64,000 nucleotides of DNA, taken from NCBI RefSeq assembly GCF_024713975.1, contig NC_091100.1, positions 19,105,501 to 19,169,500 on the forward strand, given 5' to 3'. A program made the position numbers and the translations under genes. The stretch comes from Paralichthys olivaceus. Lineage: Eukaryota; Chordata; Actinopteri; Pleuronectiformes; Paralichthyidae. Below, piece after piece: positions 56,885 through 64,000 of the stretch (its first letter is position 1; each line of letters starts with the position of its first letter). The notes below the pieces were generated by a model that saw nothing but the letters and a program-made list of their open reading frames with translations, was not told where the DNA came from and ran no database searches.

Positions 56885-57701
56885 TTTATTGTCAACGGCA
56901 CACAAATAAATATAAACGAGCATATAAAACAGGTCCAAAATAAATAACAATAAGGTTTATTTTGGCTGATGTCAATATACAAATATTAAAGGCAATACTT
57001 GATCTTAACTAACATCTGGAGCTAGGTAGTAACAACTGGACGATGTGTGAGGATACAAATATAGTAAACATCGCACTAAATGAGCTCAGCATGTGCTAAT
57101 ACACCTGGAGACAGTCTCTTCTTTGTGGTTATTAACAAGGCACATACACACACAAAGGAACTGGATAATAAAATGTCCTGGGCACGGTCACACACAATGT
57201 TTTCTGCTTTCCTACCATCCAAAATCTACCTTATAACTCTGAGATGCTGAGCCAGTCTTTCTAGAATGAAGCCATCATGAACTTTATTCATTAAACCTTT
57301 GCATTTCCTTTGTGCATCATCTTTTAGGTGCAGTGCTTTAAAAGTCTTTCTGTTAATGAAACATTTCCCCCACTAGCGTCTTCAATGTGCGCACACTGAA
57401 GTTGGTAAAAGGACCGGTTAAGAGTGCAGTGATATTTTATCCCCACATCAGAGCATCCAATCGATGAGGAACTACTCTGAGTGCAACTCTAGTCAGTACA
57501 ATATCATATACTCTGGTGGAGAAGGGGAGAAACACATTCTCTGGCACTTTAGATATGAAATAGAAAAACACATTGGTCAGCAACAGGCATCGCTTTGTGT
57601 TAATTTGGGATTTGGAAATTCTCAGAAGATTCGTTCTACAATATTCATGTGATCGCTAGAGGCCTTATTAGGAGTCCTCACTGGGGCCAATTAGGACAGT
57701 G
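56885..57701 (-). other. 3'UTR of the ccp110-like gene
   Basis: A minus-strand AATAAA lies at 56885-56890, about 810 bp after the stop codon at 57702. No other gene is seen in the interval. Confidence 0.5.
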
Positions 57702-60700
57702 TCATCGGGGTCTAGTGGAGTAAGAGTTCTTGGGGACCCTCAGAGGATTTGCTCTGAAATGTCCTCGTTTGGCTTCCTGTGGCTTCTCAGCAGAGAATCC
57801 AGTCTTGTGTCCATTCCTGTGTCCAGTCTTCTTCACGTTCACAACTTTCCTGTACGTTTCCGTTGCCTTCTTCTGGGTGCTGGAGGGAAGAGAAAGCAGG
57901 TTTGAGCCACAGACAAAGCTATTGCCCACGAAAAAAAAAAAAAAAAAGGGCTATTTTAGCTCACTATGACATTATAATATGTTGGGTTGAGTCCATCATG
58001 TTTTGGAATGTGGAATTTGTAATTAGAGATATTCCGATACGATTTTTCCATTCCTAATACACACCTCTGGACTTTGTGTTTACCGAGAGAACCAACCCAA
58101 TACCAGTGCTACTGAAAAAACTACTTATATAACGTATTTTAACAGCTGTATGCTACTAAGCCTGCATGGAAGTGATTTCTGCTATTATTGTTGTATGGCC
58201 TCTTACTTGAGTTGTAATTAATAACACTAGTGCCACACCTCGAAACTGAAGTCTCGCATTCGGTCCATGTCGCTATTTTACTTGTGACTTTTCTGTGTGA
58301 AATATTGCCAAACTACTGACATTTTAGTTAGCTATGGTTGACGCTACACTATCGGAAATCAATTCTTCACCTCTCCAAAAACAGTACTTGCCAGTGGCAG
58401 TACAGCCACTTGCTGTTTTGGAGAAGCAAATAGCAGTTTTATCTGGGGTGAATCTAATATACTTGTTCGAGACTTGGTATAGGATCAGTAAGTAGATTAT
58501 CATGCTCGTCGATTCCTGACCAGGCATTTTAAACAGTGTCGGCAGCATTCCCGATGATGGTCTCGGAACATCTTTATTTGTAATGAAGATATATGAGCGC
58601 ACTTTTAATAAAGTGCAGTAGCCAACATAGTGACATCGGAGTTGAGCTTCAAGTTATCTGAACTGAGATTCCTACATTGTGACTGTACTGGTGATAACTG
58701 TGTCTATATGTGTCCTTTTAAAGGTATGCACCACTGTGAGAAAAAAGTAACTTGAAACAGAACATGAAGACTCACGTGATCACTCCTCTCTTCCTCTCCA
58801 GTGCTTTTTGTGTAACAGTTGACAGACAACCCTTTTGTCTAGGTTGGACAGCGCCTCCACTCTAAAATAGCAAATACACACAATCATACACATCCATGTA
58901 GAGAACACATCAGTCTTTGCACTCCCAAAAGGTATAATATCGTAACACTCACAACATTTGTAATATGTATTAATAGGCAGGAAACAGCACACAATCGATA
59001 CTACTACTTTAAGAAATTAGATTATCAATGTAAGCACTGCACTAGGAAAAATAAAACAATGTTCTCATTATCCACCAGAATAATCATGAAGCAGCGTTAA
59101 TGCTGGAGCTCCAAAGGTCTGGACAGTGCTAAAAACATAATGGTATTTTGAACAGCTGTGATTAAATAGTGATATTTCTATGTAGTGTTTAGTTTTGGCT
59201 CAGTGGTGCATGATCACCAGGTTATGTGTCATTCGAAAGTTAGTCAGTCCTAACCTTTCCATTGCAGCCACTTTCTAACTTATGATTAACAAGGGTACTT
59301 ATTGTCATTATTTGTAATCTATCACTGTCAACCACCCACACCAATGTGTATCATTTTATCAGCCTGTCCACCCGTCATCTGCACCACTCATCCTTTGAGG
59401 ATTGCAACTAAGGCTGGAGCCAATCCCAGCTGACATTGGGCAAGAAGCTGGGTACACCCTGGATGGGTCACAAACAAACAACCATTCACTCTCACACCTA
59501 CAGACTCTTGTCCAGATGTTCTGAGAAGGTTACCTGTTGTCTAAACTCTCTCTCTCTGGTCAGGTGTCTGTCCCAGCTGATGAGCTGCATCCTCTCTCTG
59601 GCTGACAGGCTGAAGAATATGTTGTTGACCTCAAAACGTGCAGCGCTCAGCTGAGGAAGCAAATAATTACAGACTCAATCCACATAAGCACACACCTGTG
59701 ATTCATACCTGGACATCACCCCTGTTTGTGTGTTCATCAATTTACACCTGGCATTAGCATGCAACTCTGCATTTGTCTTGAGTGACCACTTGTGATCAGA
59801 TCTCACTTCCCTGCTCTCAAAAAGAAAGAAGTGTAGTCAGTTGAGTAGTTGATCCTTCAATTTGGCCTAGGATGCTTCCCCATTTAGTCTGCTTAAAGAA
59901 TGTGGCCACAAGAATCCCAGACCAGCTCCGAATGAGTTTTGATTCTGAGATCAGATCCTGATGCATATTTAATGTGTCTTGGGTGTGTTCACTAGAGCTG
60001 TTCACATGTAATCAGATCAACTCATGTATGATAATGCCAGGTATGAAAAGGATCACAGTTGTGATGACTATGAGTGAAGGGAGTGATTGCCCTGTTGTCA
60101 GTTTAGAAGAAAATTGAAGTGAGGTTAACAGATTGTTTAAACCATGTTTGACTTCATACCTGCAGAGTAACTCTATTCTGCAGTAAGAGGTCCTCTCTGC
60201 CAAACATCTCTCCTCCATTGGTTCCCTGCAGCTGGAGGGAAAGCAGGAACTGCTGCGTGTCCTGGACACACACACACACAACAAAGTATTTGTTAATTTT
60301 ACAATAGTAACAGAATAAGAGTGTTGCTGGTGACAGACTTGACACTGCCGTCTCTACTTACCCTGATGGTGCGCACCAGCTCTGCCACTCTCTCCGTCCT
60401 CATCAGCCTGCGTGTCAGAAAACCTTTTACAGCCGCTGACAGCAGATGGCGGTAGCGCTCTGGCAGTGAGCTGGAAGGCTAAGCAAGAGGAGGAAGATGG
60501 GAGAGCGGGTGATGAGAAGGGTGAAATAATGAGGACCAGTGGGGAAGACAGAGGAGAATGCTAATTCCATCAATGACAACCAATTAATTTCCCATGAAGA
60601 TTCTCAAGGTCTTTTGGTTGGCATCTGTTTAGTGCATCAATTTGAGTGGACTCACATCTCCTCATCATAATAGGGAATAATAAGAGGAATAATAAGCAGC

Positions 60701-63700
60701 CGATGTGCTGTCACTCACTTGTTGACTCTTGAGCTGTTGCATTAAAGCAACATGTTTGTATAACAAATGTGGAGGTAGATCATAGAGTAATAACAAATGA
60801 CAGAGGTTACTTATGAGGAATAAGACATCGAGGAGGGACTATTTGTTCCACCTGAGTGTGTCTGCTAACTGGGGATGAATAAAAATCATGTGGTAACAGG
60901 GATAAGCAGGACAAGCTTTTCGCATCACTGATACTCTTGAACAAATGTGATAGTAATACCTGATAGAGAGTAGAAAAGGTCATCGTGTCCCTGAGACGTG
61001 AGGTTGACACGGACCAGGGAGAGGACACCCTCTGGAGGAGATGGTAACGCGCTGCTAACGCCTTCTGAGAGAGAGACAGACAAGGAGAGAGAGACAGGTA
61101 TGTAAGGATGGAGGGAGGGAATAAGAGGTGAAATGCATTAGTGCGCGCAGGCATGCATGTGTGCATTTGGGAGTCGACAAGGTTGGAAAATATTGAATTG
61201 GAAAGACAGCAAATGAAGCAGGAGGAAGAAATTAATTGAGGGTGGAGAGAGAGAGACAGAGGGGGAGAGATGGGGCACAGAGGCAGGAGGGATGAAATAA
61301 GAGAGGGAGCAGAGGAGGAGGACAGGGATGTTGGGGATGATGAGACAGGAGAGATGGAGGGAAATTAATACAGCCAGAGAGTAAAAATGATGTTGGAGGA
61401 GGTATGAGACAAAAGAAAAAGAGGGATAAGAGGGGAGAGAAAAAAAAAAAAGGATAAGGGACCATTAGTGGTGGCACTCGGCGGGACGATCTGGCACTTA
61501 ACCACAGACGCTCATGAATTAAACAAATTATCCTTTCCTTTTCTGTGTCAACTCCCTCGCTCCCCTCCTCCTTCTACCAGAGAGTCCAGCCAGCTTGCAC
61601 TCTCATCACATCACAAGCGATGGAAGGATAGAGGGGAGTCAAATACAGCCTCTTTATTAAACAGCTTATGTTAATTATATTGTTGTTAAGGATACATAAA
61701 TTAAACAGAGACTGTGATTAATAGGGCAAGGACACCGGCCAAGAACAAATACAGACACAAGCGGAAGAAACAGGAACTGGTTGCCAGAGAACAGCAGGCG
61801 TCCTTGAAGTGCACGCAAGCACGCACGCACGCACGCACAGACAGCGAGAGAAACAGACGACCACACCAGCTCCCCTCTTAAGGGATGTAATGAAACATTT
61901 ATAGTAGAAACCCTGTGTTTTTCTGGGGAGAGTCTGAGGGTCTCTAGCAGTGAGGAGATGTCTGTAGTCTGCCCACGACCCCGCGTTTCAAAAGCACTGT
62001 AACAGGTAGATATATACATGTGTATATATTTAGATGTGTGTGTGTTTGTATATATGTGTGTTCATATGTGGAACAGTGCCAGAGCCTTTCAAATGTCTGC
62101 CTCTAGTTTCTAAAGAACGGGTCAATGTTGCATCACAGCTGAGTGATTTGGTCAGAAGCTCTCAGTCTATTCTCCTTTTAAAAAACGATGGACACACCGG
62201 GCCGGACATTAATTCATAATTTCTCTGAGGTGACTTTGTAGGGAGTCAAAATCTCTGGTAGAGTGATTTATGGCAGCTGTACAGGAACTACATAGTGCAT
62301 CACGTACAGCAGCAATATGTGATGCAATCAAATGCAAGAGGCAGACCATGGGATGTTGGAAATATCAATGCTTTTGAATCATATTTAGAGTTATAGAGCT
62401 TTTTAAAAATGCTTGGTAGTTAAGGTGTTTCAGACACTAATATTTTCAGATTTTCTCTCATTTTCTTCATGTGTGTTGTCATTAAAATCCCTCTCTTTAA
62501 ATTCCATTTCCTGTATCCTATTAGCTACAGTACATGAACTAAAATGTACAAGATTAGTTTGCGACAAAGCCTAAACGCGTTACGATCACAGTTGTCCTGT
62601 CATTTAAAACCTGCAACAGTAGACTTGTTTTTGTTTAGTTTCATATAGGGCTGGGCAATATGACATTGAATCAATATCACAATTATTTTAACTTTTACCT
62701 CAACAACAATTAATGAACGATTATTTTAACACCAATGGTGCGGATCACTTGGCATGTGGGACACACTCCTGCATGTGTCTCCTCGTTCCTGTCGCACTTT
62801 ACACAAACTGACGATCACATTATTTAGTTATTAATCGATGACGCCAGAATGTTCTGGTCAGATTTGTCCTGACTGTGTGCATCATGTGTCTCATCTTGTG
62901 TTGTGTGTGACGGATGAACTGCATGCGTGCAAAATGTTGGGCTGCTTTTCAATATGTTTAAATACATGCCTCCGAAACTTGAGAGCGAATCAAACAACCA
63001 GAAAGTAAACTTCGGGACTGCTCAGGTCTTAATAACTTCTGATTATAAAATTTGTGAATGCAAATTTGGTAAAGTATTAACCAAATTACCTGACATGGGC
63101 AAAATTTAGTCAGTTAGAGGTTATAAATGTCGGTTTCGATACATTATCGGTTAATTGCCCAGCCATAGTTTCCTATCTCTCATTTTAATAACCTCAGTGT
63201 CTCCATTTTGCTGGCCCACCTGTAGTAGTTGTTCCTGTTGTCTTTTGTGGTTATCTCGCAGGGCTCTGATCTGAGAAGCATGGACCTCTTTCAACTGCTC
63301 TTGATTCTTCTGACTTCCATGGCCTTTGTTTCGCAGCACAGCAGCTAAAACCAGGAAGTACGGAAATGTATCGTCAGATATCAAGATGAGCTGTTGACAA
63401 GATAAAATCCTGACAAATACTGAAGGGTTTAGCCAGGTGTCGTAGAGGGCACGCTCGCAGTCCTGCATATGTGGGTAAAATTTGTCTGATCAGGTATTTG
63501 TCCTATGTTTATACATGTTTTTCTATATGACATAAATCAAAAGCATGCACTTTGCAAGAATTGGAAACTAATCAGGCTTTACAGTTATCCTGACCCTTTA
63601 AAAACTGGTGTGCCTGGTCGTTATGCAGATTAGATTTAACTCAATTTTATTTGTAGAGTAAAATCACAACATGTGCACACCCCCCCCACAAAAAAACAAA

Positions 63701-64000
63701 AAAAACAAAATAAAAATCTTACCTGTGGGAATACTGGAGCTAGGTCTGACCACACTGACTACACCTCTTCCGTTGGTATCAGGACTCCTTCCCTTGGTCT
63801 CTTCTGCTGTGTGCATGAGCAGTCTGCGTTTGACCTTGGATACCCCGCCCTGACCTACATCCCTGCTCTCTGGGGTCAGGTGTTTCCCTTGAACGGGACA
63901 ACTTTTTGAGCCGGAGTCAGATCCTGACTTGTTGAGGAGCCACAGGCCAGATGGCGTTTCCACATCATATGACTTGTTGAGAGAACGTGACAGAGAAGTG
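57702..64000 (-). CDS. ccp110: ccp110-like centriolar coiled-coil protein (CP110 family), C-terminal part; 5' part outside window
   Basis: Eight coding exons, 5' to 3' on minus: beyond 64000 to 63723, 63344-63220, 61064-60960, 60478-60362, 60261-60160, 59650-59534, 58861-58776, 57879-57702. All phases join in one frame. Marks of CP110 as I remember it: LNKSYDVETPS; a coiled-coil stretch rich in Q, K and E; AAVKGFLTRRLMRTERVAELVRTIRDT; a VNNIFFSLSARERMQLISWDR helix like the human IHDIFFVMDAAERMSIL segment; and STVTQKALERK near the end (human SAATQKSLDRK). CP110 caps the distal centriole and blocks cilium assembly until removed. Whether this is the single ccp110 orthologue or a retained paralogue cannot be told here. 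A further small exon between 61065 and 63219 cannot be excluded. The C-terminus after TQKKATETYRK is basic and diverged. Confidence 0.72.
58022..58620. mobile_element. Decayed DNA-transposon-like repeat in the last ccp110-like intron
   Basis: GATATTCCGATACGATTTTTCC at the left edge and ACCGAGAGAACCAACCCAATACCAG resemble a GATATTCCGATACCGAT-type teleost element. The minus strand reads VVWQYFTQKS across a stop, loosely like the start of a BED-finger hAT transposase. Boundaries and class are uncertain. Confidence 0.4.
59395..59515 (-). mobile_element. Fragment of the teleost tRNA-like SINE
   Basis: GGAGCCAATCCCAGCTGACATTGGG and ACAAACAACCATTCACTCTCACACCTAC match the body of the repeat seen at 31675-31905. 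The B-box end is missing. Confidence 0.55.
61065..62637 (-). other. Large intron of the ccp110-like gene, 3' portion
   Basis: Purine-rich GAGAGA/GGAGG sequence at 61070-61460 ends in a poly-A run. After that come a GCAC tetranucleotide run (about 61815-61840) and ordinary AT-rich sequence. No exon is recognised. Confidence 0.5.
62638..63175. mobile_element. hAT-like non-autonomous element in a ccp110-like intron
   Basis: The element spans 62646-63167 (522 bp). It begins TAGGGCTGGGCAAT and ends ATTGCCCAGCCATA, inverted with one mismatch. It is flanked by 8-bp repeats GTTTCATA (62638-62645) and GTTTCCTA (63168-63175), 7 of 8 identical. No coding capacity is visible. Confidence 0.75.

Overview
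This is a window of vertebrate nuclear DNA, most likely from a teleost fish, probably a percomorph. The genes are split by GT-AG introns, and there are long CA/GT, CT and short-unit microsatellites. Several dispersed repeat families look typical of teleosts, and there is an intact gene for Galpha-v, a G-protein class that mammals lack. The genes seen (slc26a11, sgsh, npb, pcyt2, sirt7) belong to conserved synteny with human chromosome 17q25. There is no sign of bacterial or viral origin. All exon models below were built by hand from reading frame, splice sites and similarity to remembered family sequences. Every intron phase was checked for frame consistency.

Layout. 1-7,200: slc26a11 (minus strand, sulfate/anion transporter; its 3' part lies outside the window). 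7,200-11,560: sgsh (plus strand, lysosomal heparan N-sulfatase), head to head with slc26a11 across a short shared promoter that holds a perfect CLEAR/TFEB-type palindrome. 12,800-14,450: npb (plus strand, neuropeptide B precursor, two exons, TATA box). 14,550-38,600: gnav1 (minus strand, Galpha-v, nine exons, large repeat-rich introns). 40,100-49,700: pcyt2 (minus strand, CTP:phosphoethanolamine cytidylyltransferase, twelve coding exons, one of its introns with U12-type signals). 50,850-56,383: sirt7 (minus strand, NAD-dependent deacylase, ten exons). 56,870 to beyond 64,000: the 3' half of a gene resembling the centriolar protein CP110 (ccp110-like, minus strand).

The genes are functionally unrelated except for slc26a11/sgsh. 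That pair shares a promoter, and both proteins handle sulfate: sgsh frees it from heparan sulfate in lysosomes and slc26a11 transports it. The most notable observations are the Galpha-v locus with its altered TCAT box; near-identical inverted repeats flanking gnav1 exons 3-5; the U12-type intron in pcyt2; two extra introns and a charged insertion in sgsh; and several non-autonomous DNA transposons with readable terminal repeats and target-site duplications (hAT-like and TTAA-type), one pair of which brackets sirt7.
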